A stretch of 64,000 nt of DNA from Flavobacterium sp. YJ01 (GCF_029320955.1 NZ_CP119757.1:3472001-3536000); one strand, 5' to 3'. Positions 44,180 through 54,087 are shown, counted from the first letter of the stretch. Translations and numbers: made by a program. Notes: generated by a model not told the origin, from the letters alone.

Positions 44180-44952
44180 TGATGAAAATTAAATTTTTAC
44201 TTACTGCAATTTTATGTTCAGTTGTTGGATTCGCGCAGTCTGTTAATGATTACAAAGCTGTAATTGTTCCTTTGAAATATGATTTTTTAAAAACAGATAA
44301 TCAATATCGTTTGGCTACTTTAAGTAAACAAAATTTGAACAAAGCTGGTTTTGAAGCATTTTATTCTAATCAACAACTTCCAGAAGGTTACACAGATCGT
44401 TGTCAGGTTTTATATATTGATGTTGTAAAGGACAACGCTTTTTTAGTGACTAAACTTTTTATTCAATTTAAAGATTGTTTTGGTCAAGTAGTTTTTACTT
44501 CTGAAGTAGGAAGAAGCAAGGAAAAGGATTATGAATTGGCTTACAAAGAATCACTTGAGAATGCTTTTAAATCTGTTTATGCTTTGCATTACAAATACAG
44601 CGGTAATGCACCTGTTGTAACTTCTAATGTTCCAGTTACTGCAAAAGTTTCTCCTGCTGCGGCCGCAGTTACTACCGCTGCGGTAGCAACCAAAGTTGTT
44701 GCGACAACTCCTTCTCCAGATTTAAAAGATCCAAATTTATTATATGCGCAGCCAATGGAGTCAGGATATCAATTAATTGATAAAACTCCAAAAGTGGTAA
44801 TGAAACTTCTTAAGACTTCGCAAGCAAATGTTTATATTGCAATAAAAGACAATGTTCAAGGTTCGTTAATCTTAAAAGAAGACGGACAATGGTATTTTGA
44901 ATCTTATCAGAACGACAAATTAGTTTCAGAGAAAATTGCAGTTAAATTCTAA
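44179..44952 (+). CDS. secreted protein of unknown function
   Basis: A 257-residue protein with a signal peptide (core KFLLTAILCSVVGFAQ, cleavage near residue 20). A beta-rich N-terminal domain (SVNDYKAVIVPLKYDFLKTDNQYRLATLSKQNL) is followed by an Ala/Val/Thr-rich linker at about 150-178 (KVSPAAAAVTTAAVATK) and a small C-terminal beta domain. It is probably periplasmic or surface. ATG codons at 44179 and 44182 are both possible; the first overlaps the yjjG stop (TAATGATG), so translational coupling is likely. Confidence 0.8.
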   Translation: MMKIKFLLTAILCSVVGFAQSVNDYKAVIVPLKYDFLKTDNQYRLATLSKQNLNKAGFEAFYSNQQLPEGYTDRCQVLYIDVVKDNAFLVTKLFIQFKDCFGQVVFTSEVGRSKEKDYELAYKESLENAFKSVYALHYKYSGNAPVVTSNVPVTAKVSPAAAAVTTAAVATKVVATTPSPDLKDPNLLYAQPMESGYQLIDKTPKVVMKLLKTSQANVYIAIKDNVQGSLILKEDGQWYFESYQNDKLVSEKIAVKF

Positions 44953-44970
44953 AATATAAAATAATACGGC

Positions 44971-46248
44971 TTAATAGCCGTATTTATCTTTCCAGCGGTT
45001 CTTTAAAAATTCGCGGTTGCTGTTCTCTCGAGAATTGCTTCCAGGATTGTAAAGAACCGTTTCTTTTATGGCGTCTGGCAAGAATTCTTGTTCTGCAAAA
45101 TTATTAGCATAGTCGTGAGAATATTTATATTCATCTCCATAGCCTAACTCTTTCATCAATTTTGTCGGTGCATTTCTTAAATGAATAGGAACAGGCAAAT
45201 CTCCCGTTTGTTTAACCAATTGCTGCGCATTTCCAATAGCCATATAAGATGCATTGCTTTTTGGAGAAGTAGCCAAATAGATTGCGCATTGGCTTAAAAT
45301 AATACGACTTTCGGGATAACCAATTGTGGTTACAGCTTGAAAGGTGTTATTTGCCATAATAAAAGCCGTTGGATTGGCATTTCCTATATCTTCGCTAGAA
45401 AGAATTAGCATTCTTCGTGCAATAAATTTTACGTCTTCACCACCTTCAATCATTCTGGCGAGCCAATAAACAGCCCCGTTTGGATCACTTCCTCGAATTG
45501 ATTTTATAAAAGCTGAAACAATATCATAATGCTGTTCTCCTGTTTTATCATACAAAACAGTATTTTGTTGTACTAATTCTAAAACGCGATCATTTGTGAT
45601 GGTAATTTCGTCGCCTGGAGAAGCGTTAACGACAAGCTCAAATACATTTAGGAGTTTTCGTCCATCACCTCCAGAAATACGCAATAAAGCTTCTGTTTCT
45701 TTTAGATTTATCTTTTTTGTCAATAAATAAGAGTCGGTTCTCATGGCACGTTCTAGAAGAGCTTCTAAATCAGCTTTAGTAAATGCATTTAAAATATAAA
45801 CTTGACAACGTGACAATAATGCAGGAATTACTTCGAAACTCGGATTTTCTGTCGTAGCGCCAACTAATGTAATCCATCCTTTTTCGACAGCAGCTAATAA
45901 TGAATCTTGTTGAGATTTACTAAATCTATGAATTTCATCAATAAAAAGAATTGGGTTTTTGGCGGTAAAAAGACCTCCGCTTTGCTTTGCTTTTTCGATA
46001 ACATCGCGAATATCTTTTACTCCAGAATTAATTGCACTTAGAATATAAAAAGGTCTTTTAGATTCTTGCGCAATAATTTGGGCAAGTGTAGTTTTTCCAG
46101 TTCCAGGCGGTCCCCAAAAGATTAGAGACGGAATTATTCCTTTCGAAATTTGCTGTGTTAAAGAACCAGTTGGACCAACCAAATGTAACTGGCTTATATA
46201 ATCTTCTAATTTTTGCGGACGAATACGCTCTGCTAAAGGTGCTTCCAT
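44971..46248 (-). CDS. rarA: replication-associated recombination protein A
   Basis: A 425-residue AAA+ ATPase (RarA/MgsA/WRNIP1 family). It has Walker A WGPPGTGKTTL near residue 45-55, Walker B ILFIDEIHRF, sensor 1 VGATTENPSFEV, and sensor 2/arginine-finger region LLSRCQVY, then the tetramerisation domain (GAVYWLARMIEGGEDVKFIARRML). It acts at stalled replication forks. The -7 box TAATTTTG lies 4 nt before the ATG. Confidence 0.97.
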   Translation of the reverse strand: MEAPLAERIRPQKLEDYISQLHLVGPTGSLTQQISKGIIPSLIFWGPPGTGKTTLAQIIAQESKRPFYILSAINSGVKDIRDVIEKAKQSGGLFTAKNPILFIDEIHRFSKSQQDSLLAAVEKGWITLVGATTENPSFEVIPALLSRCQVYILNAFTKADLEALLERAMRTDSYLLTKKINLKETEALLRISGGDGRKLLNVFELVVNASPGDEITITNDRVLELVQQNTVLYDKTGEQHYDIVSAFIKSIRGSDPNGAVYWLARMIEGGEDVKFIARRMLILSSEDIGNANPTAFIMANNTFQAVTTIGYPESRIILSQCAIYLATSPKSNASYMAIGNAQQLVKQTGDLPVPIHLRNAPTKLMKELGYGDEYKYSHDYANNFAEQEFLPDAIKETVLYNPGSNSRENSNREFLKNRWKDKYGY

Positions 46249-46252
46249 TCTA

Positions 46253-46260
46253 CAAAATTA
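46253..46260 (-). promoter_or_regulatory. -7 box TAATTTTG of rarA, leaderless spacing
   Basis: Minus-strand TAnnTTTG match ending 4 nt before the ATG. A transcription start at or next to the ATG is predicted. Confidence 0.5.
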
Positions 46261-46417
46261 CAGTTTTAAGATGTAAATTTCATTCACTAAAAAGTTAAAA
46301 CGATTGTTATCAAGAACGATTGTTATTATCTGAGACAATTTTCTTTTCTCTGACAAATTATCAGTAAAATGTTTTTGGATAGTTTTTTGAGTTCTTTCTA
46401 ATATTATTTATAAAAGT

Positions 46418-47185
46418 ATGAACGATAATAATTTTAAATTCTCAAATGCTGTTATTGGACTGCCTTTGTTTTTTGTGCTTTTTTTGTGGTTCGTTTATTG
46501 GCTTCAGATTCGATTTGATTTTGATTTTTACCGATACGGAATTTATCCAAGAGATTTTCTGGGATTGCGAGGCATTTTATTTAGTCCGTTTATACATGAA
46601 AATTTAGATCATTTATACAACAATAGTATTCCGCTTTTAATATTATTGGCAGCGATGCAGTTTTTTTACCCGAAACAAACTTTTGGAGTTATTGGTTTTG
46701 GAATATTCTTTTCAGGATTGATTACTTGGATCGTAGGAAGAGAAAATTTTCATATTGGCGCCAGCGGGTTAATATATGTTTTGGTGAGTTTTATTTTTTT
46801 TAAAGGAATTCAAACTCGATATTACAGATTAGTTGCTTTGTCACTTACGGTAATTTTGCTTTATGGCGGAATGATTTGGTATGTTTTTCCTGATGTAGAT
46901 CAGTCAATTTCTTGGGAAGGACATTTGGCCGGACTTTTAACGGGTTTTTCTTTGACGTTGTTTTATAAAGCACCAGAATATGTAAAGCCAATTGTCTATG
47001 ATTGGCAGCGTCCAGATTTTGATCCAAACGACGATCCTTTCATGAAACATTTTGATGAAAACGGAAATTTTATAAATATTCCTAAAGAGGAAGAAGATGA
47101 AGAAAATCTAGAAGATTATTTTTCTTCAAGTCATCTTGTAAATTATATTGTGAAAAAGAAATCGGAAACCGAAGACGAAATTTAG
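46418..47185 (+). CDS. rhomboid-family intramembrane serine protease
   Basis: A 255-residue membrane protein with six hydrophobic segments. The catalytic Ser is in GASGLIY (Ser116), the catalytic His in EGHLAGLLTGF (His169), and HLYNN (65-69) provides the conserved oxyanion-side His and Asn. The C-terminal tail of about 60 residues is acidic and soluble (DPNDDPFMKHFDENGN, KEEEDEENLEDYF). Substrates are unknown. Confidence 0.93.
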   Translation: MNDNNFKFSNAVIGLPLFFVLFLWFVYWLQIRFDFDFYRYGIYPRDFLGLRGILFSPFIHENLDHLYNNSIPLLILLAAMQFFYPKQTFGVIGFGIFFSGLITWIVGRENFHIGASGLIYVLVSFIFFKGIQTRYYRLVALSLTVILLYGGMIWYVFPDVDQSISWEGHLAGLLTGFSLTLFYKAPEYVKPIVYDWQRPDFDPNDDPFMKHFDENGNFINIPKEEEDEENLEDYFSSSHLVNYIVKKKSETEDEI

Positions 47186-47212
47186 TTTAATGATTTTTTG
47201 AGATTAAATCAG

Positions 47213-47220
47213 TAAATTTG
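47213..47220 (+). promoter_or_regulatory. -7 box TAAATTTG before the 47249 gene
   Basis: Exact TAnnTTTG match, 28 nt before the ATG. The nearest upstream TTG is too close to be a normal -33 element. Confidence 0.4.
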
Positions 47221-47248
47221 TTAATGTAACAATTTAATTTCTAGGGTT

Positions 47249-47755
47249 ATGAATAGAATAAAGATGTTGGTTTTGTTCTTGTGTTTTGTTTTTAACAATA
47301 TAATGAATGCTCAATGTGAAATTAAAAATAGAGTACAAGCAGACGGAAGTATGTTGTATTATTTTGAGCCAGCTGTATTTTATACAACTAAATCAAAATC
47401 ATTAAAAATTAATATTGTTACAGATAAAGAGCATTATTTTGTTGCCTTGCAGCCAACACCATTTCCTGATAAGAAAACAGGTAAAAAGATAAAAGATGAT
47501 TTAATTATTCATCTCGCAGATAATAATACTTACAAGTTGGCACATTATGATACGCAATATAGAAGAAACGATTCTATTATGCAGGTTCTTTATTTAATCG
47601 ATGATAAAGATCTTAATGCTTTTTCAAATTTTGAAGCTGTAACTGCTGAGATTAATATGCAAGGAACGGAGTTTGTTCGAAGTTATAATTTTAAACTTCA
47701 TAAAAATGCAATTAAAGAGCAACTGCAATGCTTTTTGAAAGAAGACGAAAAGTGA
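47249..47755 (+). CDS. secreted protein of unknown function
   Basis: A 168-residue protein with a signal peptide (RIKMLVLFLCFVFNNIMNAQ, cleavage near residue 22). The mature part begins CEIKNRVQADGSMLYYFEPAVFYTTK and is predicted to be beta-sandwich-like. Two further Cys are not evident apart from one near the C-terminus (LQCFLKEDEK), so a disulfide between the ends is possible. No family recognised. It is convergent with the DUF2490 gene with a 1-nt gap. Confidence 0.72.
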   Translation: MNRIKMLVLFLCFVFNNIMNAQCEIKNRVQADGSMLYYFEPAVFYTTKSKSLKINIVTDKEHYFVALQPTPFPDKKTGKKIKDDLIIHLADNNTYKLAHYDTQYRRNDSIMQVLYLIDDKDLNAFSNFEAVTAEINMQGTEFVRSYNFKLHKNAIKEQLQCFLKEDEK

Positions 47756-47756
47756 A

Positions 47757-48563
47757 TTATTCTTCATCGTCTTTTATTTCATGATTGTGTTTATTTGCAA
47801 TTTTCTTCTTTATATTTCTTAATAAATTGTTGAAGCTAAGAGTTAAAGAGGCTGCATTTGTTGTTTGGTTTCCATTGTTTCGAGGTAAAAATTCATTGCA
47901 ATAAGTGAGTTCTATCTGAACATCATCTGAAAACAAATATCCAACACCTATATTAAATCTGTTTCTGTCGAAGAAACTTTCTCCTGTAACTTTCGCGCCA
48001 GATTTAAGGTATATTTCATCTGAAGCGATAGCATATATTACACCACTTCGCAAGATTTTACTATTTATTGGCTGTATGTATTTTACTTGCTGCCGATATC
48101 GAAATACATTTTCATATTCATCATCTTGATTTCTCATATGACGAAATTCAGTGCGCATTCTTGTACTTAAAGTATAACCTGTTTTATGAAAGTAGTAAAT
48201 TCCTTGAAGAGCAAAACGCCATTCTGGAGATTCAAATTGTCCTATTTCGGGAACATCTTTATTGCTAAAGTAAGCTGCGAAAGTTGAAAATTTCCATCTT
48301 GGAGAATAATAGTAATGTGCCCAACCTCGTAGAGATCTTTGTATGGTGTTGTCGAATAAATTAGAAGAAGATTCTGTGCTGCTGTAAGATGTAGCAACAT
48401 CTATTTCAGTTGACCATTTTTCGCTTATAGTCTGATTAAATTGAATCTCATTCCAAAATTGACTATAAGTAGTATTTTGTCCATAGCTGTTTGTAACTAA
48501 TAAAATTACAAACAGACATTGGACGATGATAAGTATTTGTTTCGGATTAGATTTTGAAAGCAT
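47757..48563 (-). CDS. DUF2490-family outer membrane protein
   Basis: A 268-residue protein with a signal peptide (ILIIVQCLFVILLVTNSYGQ). Many amphipathic beta strands ending in aromatic residues suggest an outer membrane barrel, and QFWNEIQFNQTISEKWSTEIDVATSYS followed by RSLRGWAHYYYSPRWKFSTFAAYF matches DUF2490. The C-terminal 25 residues after the barrel are charged (IKKKIANKHNHEIKDDEE), which is unusual for a barrel normally ending in an aromatic residue. Function unknown. Confidence 0.82.
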   Translation of the reverse strand: MLSKSNPKQILIIVQCLFVILLVTNSYGQNTTYSQFWNEIQFNQTISEKWSTEIDVATSYSSTESSSNLFDNTIQRSLRGWAHYYYSPRWKFSTFAAYFSNKDVPEIGQFESPEWRFALQGIYYFHKTGYTLSTRMRTEFRHMRNQDDEYENVFRYRQQVKYIQPINSKILRSGVIYAIASDEIYLKSGAKVTGESFFDRNRFNIGVGYLFSDDVQIELTYCNEFLPRNNGNQTTNAASLTLSFNNLLRNIKKKIANKHNHEIKDDEE

Positions 48564-48611
48564 TAATTAAGGGTTTTAATTATTCATTCTAATCTTAATT
48601 CTCAATATATC

Positions 48612-49346
48612 TTAACTTCTTTGGCGAACAGTTTCGTATAGAAATGCTCCGCAGGCAACAGAAACATTTAGAGATCCTATCGAACCAAACATTGGCAATT
48701 TTGCTTTTTCATCTACTATTTTCAAGACAGAAGGGTTGATTCCTCGATCTTCCGATCCCATAATTATAGCAACAGGATCTGTTAGTGAAACATCGTAAAT
48801 ATTTTGGTCTGTTTTTTCAGTGGCAGCTACGGTTTTAATTCCAGAACCTTGTAAATAGAAAATGGCATCTTTAATATGTTCTACCTTACAGATTGGTACA
48901 TTGAATACCGCTCCGGCAGAAGTTTTCACAGTATCACCATTTACAGGTGCCGAACCTGCTTTTTGAATAATAATTCCGTTTACGCCAGTACATTCAGCTG
49001 TTCTAATAATGGCACCAAAATTTCTGGCATCTGAAATTTGATCCAGAATTAAAAATAAAGGTTTTTTTCCTGATTCAATTGTTGACTCTACTAAATGTTC
49101 TAAATCAATAAATCCGATAGGGGAGATAGTTGCTACCGCACCTTGGTGATTATTTGGAGTAAGACGGTTTAGTTTTTCTACAGGAACATAAGAGAAATTA
49201 ATGTTGGCACGTTTCATGACCTTCATTAGGTCTTTCATTAATTCACTAGAAATTTCTTTTTGTATGAAGACTTTATCGACTTCTTTTCCTGCCTGAATTG
49301 CTTCTATAATGGCTCTAATGCCAAATATTTGATGTTCTTTTTCCAT
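48612..49346 (-). CDS. rlmB: 23S rRNA 2'-O-ribose methyltransferase RlmB
   Basis: A 244-residue SPOUT/TrmH-type enzyme. The N-terminal substrate-binding domain starts HQIFGIRAIIEAIQAGKEVDKVFI, followed by motif 1 DQISDARNFGAIIRTAECTG, motif 2 IIMGSEDRGINP and motif 3 PMFGSIGSLNVSVACGAFLYE, which forms the trefoil knot. It methylates G2251 of 23S rRNA in E. coli. The -7 box TATATTTG ends 4 nt before the ATG. Confidence 0.93.
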   Translation of the reverse strand: MEKEHQIFGIRAIIEAIQAGKEVDKVFIQKEISSELMKDLMKVMKRANINFSYVPVEKLNRLTPNNHQGAVATISPIGFIDLEHLVESTIESGKKPLFLILDQISDARNFGAIIRTAECTGVNGIIIQKAGSAPVNGDTVKTSAGAVFNVPICKVEHIKDAIFYLQGSGIKTVAATEKTDQNIYDVSLTDPVAIIMGSEDRGINPSVLKIVDEKAKLPMFGSIGSLNVSVACGAFLYETVRQRS

Positions 49347-49350
49347 GGAA

Positions 49351-49358
49351 CAAATATA
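49351..49358 (-). promoter_or_regulatory. -7 box TATATTTG of rlmB, leaderless spacing
   Basis: Minus-strand TAnnTTTG match ending 4 nt before the rlmB ATG. Confidence 0.5.
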
Positions 49359-49378
49359 GTTAATATGTTTCTATAAAA

Positions 49379-49406
49379 AAACCGCTCTGAATGAACAGAG
49401 CGGTTT
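49379..49406 (-). terminator. terminator of the second SusCD unit
   Basis: AAACCGCTCTG (49379-49389) pairs with CAGAGCGGTTT (49396-49406). A T-run follows on the minus strand. Confidence 0.88.
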
Positions 49407-49436
49407 ATATATAAGTGTAACTAAATCTTAATTAGA

Positions 49437-50882
49437 TTATAGTGGACTTTGTACAATTAATGGGTTAGCATCAATTTCTGCTTGAGGAACTTGGAATGTG
49501 AATCTGTTATCTCCAGCAGGAATGTTTAATCTTCCAAAAGTTGGGTGATTTGTTCCAGTGTAATCTCTAGTAAGAGCAACTCCTAAACGTTTCATGTCAA
49601 ACCAAGCGTAACCTTCTCCCCATAACTCAATTCTTTTTTGAAGAATGATTTCATTGATCAAAGCTGAACCTGAATTAGTAGATAATGTATAAGCTGGGTT
49701 TCTTGTAATTGTAATATCATACAGAACTTGTTTTGCAGCCGCTTCATTTCCTGATTTTGCTAAAGCTTCAGCTTCAATATAGTATAATGAAGCAGATCTC
49801 AAATAGATATAATCTCCAGAATCGATTGTAGGATCTCTAAATTTAGTATTAGCATACACAGGTAATGTAGGGTAAAGAGGATTTCCTCCTACTGGTACGA
49901 ATGCTTTTTTTCTGTAATCTGTTGCAGGAATACTAGCGTAAAGACGTGAATCTATGTTTTTGTAAACTTGTAGACCTCCAGCATATCCTGAATCATTTGT
50001 GTTGTCAAAATGACCAAAGAAACTTGCTACGAATGTACTTTGAGCAGATGTAATTGTTGCTCCCCACATTGTTTCACCACCTGTAGTGATGTCGTAGAAT
50101 CCACTATTCCAATCTGTTTCACTAAGTAAAGTGTATCCTTGTCTTGCAGCATTTGCGGTAGTAGCTGCTAGTGCATATTTACCTTCTTCTAAGTAAACAT
50201 CAGCTAAGAATGCTCTTGCAACAGATTGATCCAATCCATCTTTGTTTGCACGTGTAAAACCTTGAAGTGATTCAATAGCTTTTGTTAAATCACTTTCGAT
50301 AACAGTATAAACCTCTGCAACTGTAGCTCTAGCTTTACCCTCTAATGATACCTCTGTATACAAAGGAACACATAGTTTTGCTTCATTTCCTACATAAGTA
50401 GGTCCGTACATACGCGCTAGCATGAAGTAGAAATAACCTCTTAAAGCTAAAGCTTGTCCTCTTAATGCTTTTAAACTTGCATCATCAGTATCAGCAGGAA
50501 TAGCATTGATAACTGTATTAGCAGTTTTAATTTGAGGATAGTACATACTCCAAGCTAATTTTGATCTAGAGTTAGTTTGAGTTCTTCCTAAATAGTTGTA
50601 GAAAGATCCATACCAGCTAGATATTGTCATTAATTCATCATTAGACATTAAGTCTGTCGCTGAAAGAATAGATTTGTGACCATAATCTTCGTGGCTTCCA
50701 GGAACAGATAGACCATAAGATCTTAAAGCTGAATAGATACCTGCAATAATCGCTTTATTTGCTTCTGCAGATGTTGCAAGCTGTTCGTCATTTATTGTTG
50801 ATTCAGGCTGTGTGTCAAGAAAATCTTTTTCACAGCTTGTAAGTACCAACAAGGACATTGTTATAATTAATAATTTTTTCAT
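49437..50882 (-). CDS. SusD/RagB-family nutrient-binding lipoprotein
   Basis: A 481-residue outer-membrane lipoprotein with lipobox VLTSC (Cys17) and the classical SusD start CEKDFLDTQPES. TPR-like helices carry ALRGYFYFMLARMYG and ARAFLADVYLEEGKYALA, and the C-terminal part has ELWGEGYAWFDMKRLG and the family-typical ending. It forms the lid of a SusC transporter; its gene starts 4 nt after the SusC gene. The substrate is unknown, since no glycoside hydrolase or peptidase gene is in the unit. Confidence 0.94.
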   Translation of the reverse strand: MKKLLIITMSLLVLTSCEKDFLDTQPESTINDEQLATSAEANKAIIAGIYSALRSYGLSVPGSHEDYGHKSILSATDLMSNDELMTISSWYGSFYNYLGRTQTNSRSKLAWSMYYPQIKTANTVINAIPADTDDASLKALRGQALALRGYFYFMLARMYGPTYVGNEAKLCVPLYTEVSLEGKARATVAEVYTVIESDLTKAIESLQGFTRANKDGLDQSVARAFLADVYLEEGKYALAATTANAARQGYTLLSETDWNSGFYDITTGGETMWGATITSAQSTFVASFFGHFDNTNDSGYAGGLQVYKNIDSRLYASIPATDYRKKAFVPVGGNPLYPTLPVYANTKFRDPTIDSGDYIYLRSASLYYIEAEALAKSGNEAAAKQVLYDITITRNPAYTLSTNSGSALINEIILQKRIELWGEGYAWFDMKRLGVALTRDYTGTNHPTFGRLNIPAGDNRFTFQVPQAEIDANPLIVQSPL

Positions 50883-50886
50883 GTTC

Positions 50887-53800
50887 TTAGAAATTTACTG
50901 TTAAACCAAAAGAGATCGTTCTCATTACTCCATACACATTTAAAGACTGACCATTGTTTGATCTAGTACCTAAATTGTTCAATCTAGGATCCATACCTTT
51001 TCTTTCTGACCATAGCGCTAAATTAGTTCCCATTACACTAAATTTTGTAGATGAAATACCAAGATCTGTAAGTGTGCTATTTTTGAAATCGTAAGATAAC
51101 GAAACATCTTGAATACTGATGTAATCAGATTTTGTTAAGAAGAAATCAGAAGTTGCCATCTGTAAATCAGAAATGTGATCAATTCTAGGAATATTAGAAG
51201 TTGGGTTGTCAACTGTCCAAGCTTTTTGTACATCTCTATGGTAGTTTTGTCCAATATTGTCTGGTCCAGAGTACATTGCGCTTGCATAAACTCCATCATA
51301 CATGTATCCTCCAAATTGATAAGCAAAACTAGCTTGTAATGTTAAGTTTTTGTAACGAACAACAGTTCCAAAACCTCCATATACATCTGGGTTTGCATCT
51401 TTGTCACTTAAGTACTGAGTAGCATTTCCGTAAACGTTAGTTGTAGTTTTACCAGTTACAGCTCCTGAAGCATCTTTTACATCCATATACCATAAAGCAT
51501 CTCCATTTGTTTGGTCAACACCTGCAAACTGTCTTAAGAAATAAGCATAAGCTGGAGCTCCAACTTGGAAACGGAAGATTCCAGATGTAAATGGACTTGG
51601 TAATGATGTTACTTCATTTTTGTAATGTGTACCATTTGCCCAAATGTTAAAGTCAAAGTCTTGAGTTTTAACGATATCAATTCCTAAGTTAACCTCAATA
51701 CCTTTATTAGCCATATCTCCAATGTTCTCACTAACAAAGTTTGTTCCTGTAGAAGGAGAAAGTGGTTTGTTGTAAATTAAATCACTTACTTTTCTTTCGA
51801 AATACTCAGCTTCAATGTTCACTCTGTTGAATAATTCAATTTCGAATCCAACGTTCATGTTTTTAGAAACCTCCCATTTGATGTCTTTGTTTCCAGTAAA
51901 TACTTGAAGTACTGTTGCGTTTCCGTCAGCATCTGGAACAATTTCGTATTGATTTTGGTAAGCATAGTAGTTTCTTGCAAAACCAAAATAGCTACGGTGG
52001 TTGATTTGTGTACTTGCAGGATAGAAAATGTTGTCATTTCCTTGTTCTCCATAACTTCCTTTAATTCTTAAGTCTGTAACAACTTTAGATTGTGGGAAGA
52101 AAGATTCTTTAGCAACAGACCATGCAGCTCCAAATCCGTAGAAGTTACCCCATCTGTTATCTGGGTGGAATACTGAAGATCCATCTCTTCTGAAACTTGC
52201 ATTAACAAAGTATTTATCTTTGTAGCTGTAATTTGCTCTTGAGAAGTATCCTTCAACTTTGTAAAGGTCATTATAACCATCTACATAGTTGTATTTCGTT
52301 GCATTACTTAATACAGGTAAACCAGGGATAACAACTCCACTTTTTTGACCTGCTAACATTTTTGATGTAAAGTCAGAAGACTCGTGACCTACAAGAATAT
52401 CAAGGTTATGATTACCTAAAGATTTTTTCCAAGATAATAATTGTTGGTTTGTTATAGTATAATCATTTTGAGTAGCAGTACCAATTCTACCATTTACTCC
52501 AAAGTCATCACCACCTTCTCCAGTTGTACTGTTTAAGTAGTATCCAGACATTAAATCATAACCAAGGTTATATCTGAAGTTGAAATCTTTTAAGAAATCA
52601 ATAGATACATATCCTCTAGCTCCAAATTTGTTTTCTTGATTTAAATTTGTGTTTAATAATGTAGTCGCATATGGATTTAAGTTTCCTCCATAAGGACGAT
52701 TTTCTGGACGATTTGGGTCATTATTGAATTCGTAAACTCTAGCTCCGTTTTGATCTAGGATAAAGTTTCCAGCTGCATCTCTTTGCCATATTTTGTAAAT
52801 AGGTGCAATGTTTCTTGACCATCCAAATAAGTTACTGTATGTTGAAGAACCTACTTGAGAAATTGGTGCATTTTGATCTGAATTAGCATAGTTTAAGTTA
52901 GCTCCAACTTTAATTTTGCTATTTACATTATAATCAACGTTTGCTCTAACGGTTGCACGTTTAAAGTCTGAATTGATTGTATAACCATTGTCTTTTAAGT
53001 ATCCAACAGATAAGTAAGAGCTTAGGTTGTCTGTGCTGCTTGATAAACTCAAGAAGTGCTCTGTTCTTGTAGCATCTCTAAAAAGTTCTTTTGCCCAATC
53101 ATCATGGTACAATAAGCTTGCATTTGGATTGATTTTTCCAGTTGCTGTATTGATTACTTGATTAGCAGGTACATTGTAGTTGTTGTATCCTAATGAATAA
53201 GATTCTCCGTTAATTAAAGTATTAGCAGCAATAGTAGATGCATTAGCAGCTGTTTCTCCATCATAGATTAAACCGCTTTTGATTCTTCCATAAACAGTTT
53301 CGTAATATTCTCCTGGATCTTTAATCATGTTGTATTCAGGAACTGCTCTAGAGTTAACCCCGATTTTTGTTTCGTAAGTTACTCTTAATTGTCCTTTTTT
53401 ACCTTTTTTAGTTGTAACAATGATAACACCGTTTGCTCCACGGCTACCATATAATGCATTAGAAGATGCATCTTTCAAGAAACTGATCGATTCGATATCT
53501 TGTGTTGCAATTGCATTAATATCTCCATTGTAAGGAATACCATCAACAACATATAAAGGTGCGTTAGAAGATGATAATGATCCTAGACCTCTAAATCTTA
53601 CTTGAGGTGGATCTCCTGGCTGTCCTGAGTTTGCAGTAATTTGCACACCCGCAACTTTACCAGTTAAAGATTGGATAGCATTTGATGCTTGAGCAGTTTC
53701 TAACGCTTTTGCGTCAATTTTTGTAACGGCTCCAGTAATCTCAGATTTTTTCTGAGTACCAAATGCAACTACCACAACTCCTTCAAGTTCTAATGCATCT

Positions 53801-54087
53801 CCAACAAGTTTTGTGTTAACTGTTGTAGAGGCAGCAGACTCTTCTTTTGCTTTCATTCCAATGTAAGTGAAAACTAGAGTTTGAGTTGGAGTAGCCTTAA
53901 TAGAATACTTTCCGTCAAAATCTGTTTGAGTTCCTGTTTTAGTTCCTTTAACTAATACACTCACGCCCGGTATTGGCATTCCTGTATTGTCCGAAACAAT
54001 TCCCGAAACAATTCTTTCTTGCGCAAAAGATAATTGCGCTACTAGTACTAAAAGTAGTACTAACAGTCCATTGAACTTTAGTTTCAT
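50887..54087 (-). CDS. SusC/RagA-family TonB-linked outer membrane protein
   Basis: A 1066-residue transporter: signal peptide to FAQ22, carboxypeptidase-regulatory-like domain (about 24-100, GIVSDNTGMPIPGVSVLVKG, TDFDGKYSI), plug (VVVAFGTQKKSEITGAVTKI ... APLYVVDG ... LKDASSNALYGSRGANGVIIVTTKKG) and a 22-strand barrel ending in GLTVNF. It imports a ligand with TonB energy, together with the SusD protein encoded 4 nt downstream. The first 100 residues and the upstream sequence closely match the other SusC in the window, but the rest diverges. Confidence 0.96.
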   Translation of the reverse strand: MKLKFNGLLVLLLVLVAQLSFAQERIVSGIVSDNTGMPIPGVSVLVKGTKTGTQTDFDGKYSIKATPTQTLVFTYIGMKAKEESAASTTVNTKLVGDALELEGVVVVAFGTQKKSEITGAVTKIDAKALETAQASNAIQSLTGKVAGVQITANSGQPGDPPQVRFRGLGSLSSSNAPLYVVDGIPYNGDINAIATQDIESISFLKDASSNALYGSRGANGVIIVTTKKGKKGQLRVTYETKIGVNSRAVPEYNMIKDPGEYYETVYGRIKSGLIYDGETAANASTIAANTLINGESYSLGYNNYNVPANQVINTATGKINPNASLLYHDDWAKELFRDATRTEHFLSLSSSTDNLSSYLSVGYLKDNGYTINSDFKRATVRANVDYNVNSKIKVGANLNYANSDQNAPISQVGSSTYSNLFGWSRNIAPIYKIWQRDAAGNFILDQNGARVYEFNNDPNRPENRPYGGNLNPYATTLLNTNLNQENKFGARGYVSIDFLKDFNFRYNLGYDLMSGYYLNSTTGEGGDDFGVNGRIGTATQNDYTITNQQLLSWKKSLGNHNLDILVGHESSDFTSKMLAGQKSGVVIPGLPVLSNATKYNYVDGYNDLYKVEGYFSRANYSYKDKYFVNASFRRDGSSVFHPDNRWGNFYGFGAAWSVAKESFFPQSKVVTDLRIKGSYGEQGNDNIFYPASTQINHRSYFGFARNYYAYQNQYEIVPDADGNATVLQVFTGNKDIKWEVSKNMNVGFEIELFNRVNIEAEYFERKVSDLIYNKPLSPSTGTNFVSENIGDMANKGIEVNLGIDIVKTQDFDFNIWANGTHYKNEVTSLPSPFTSGIFRFQVGAPAYAYFLRQFAGVDQTNGDALWYMDVKDASGAVTGKTTTNVYGNATQYLSDKDANPDVYGGFGTVVRYKNLTLQASFAYQFGGYMYDGVYASAMYSGPDNIGQNYHRDVQKAWTVDNPTSNIPRIDHISDLQMATSDFFLTKSDYISIQDVSLSYDFKNSTLTDLGISSTKFSVMGTNLALWSERKGMDPRLNNLGTRSNNGQSLNVYGVMRTISFGLTVNF

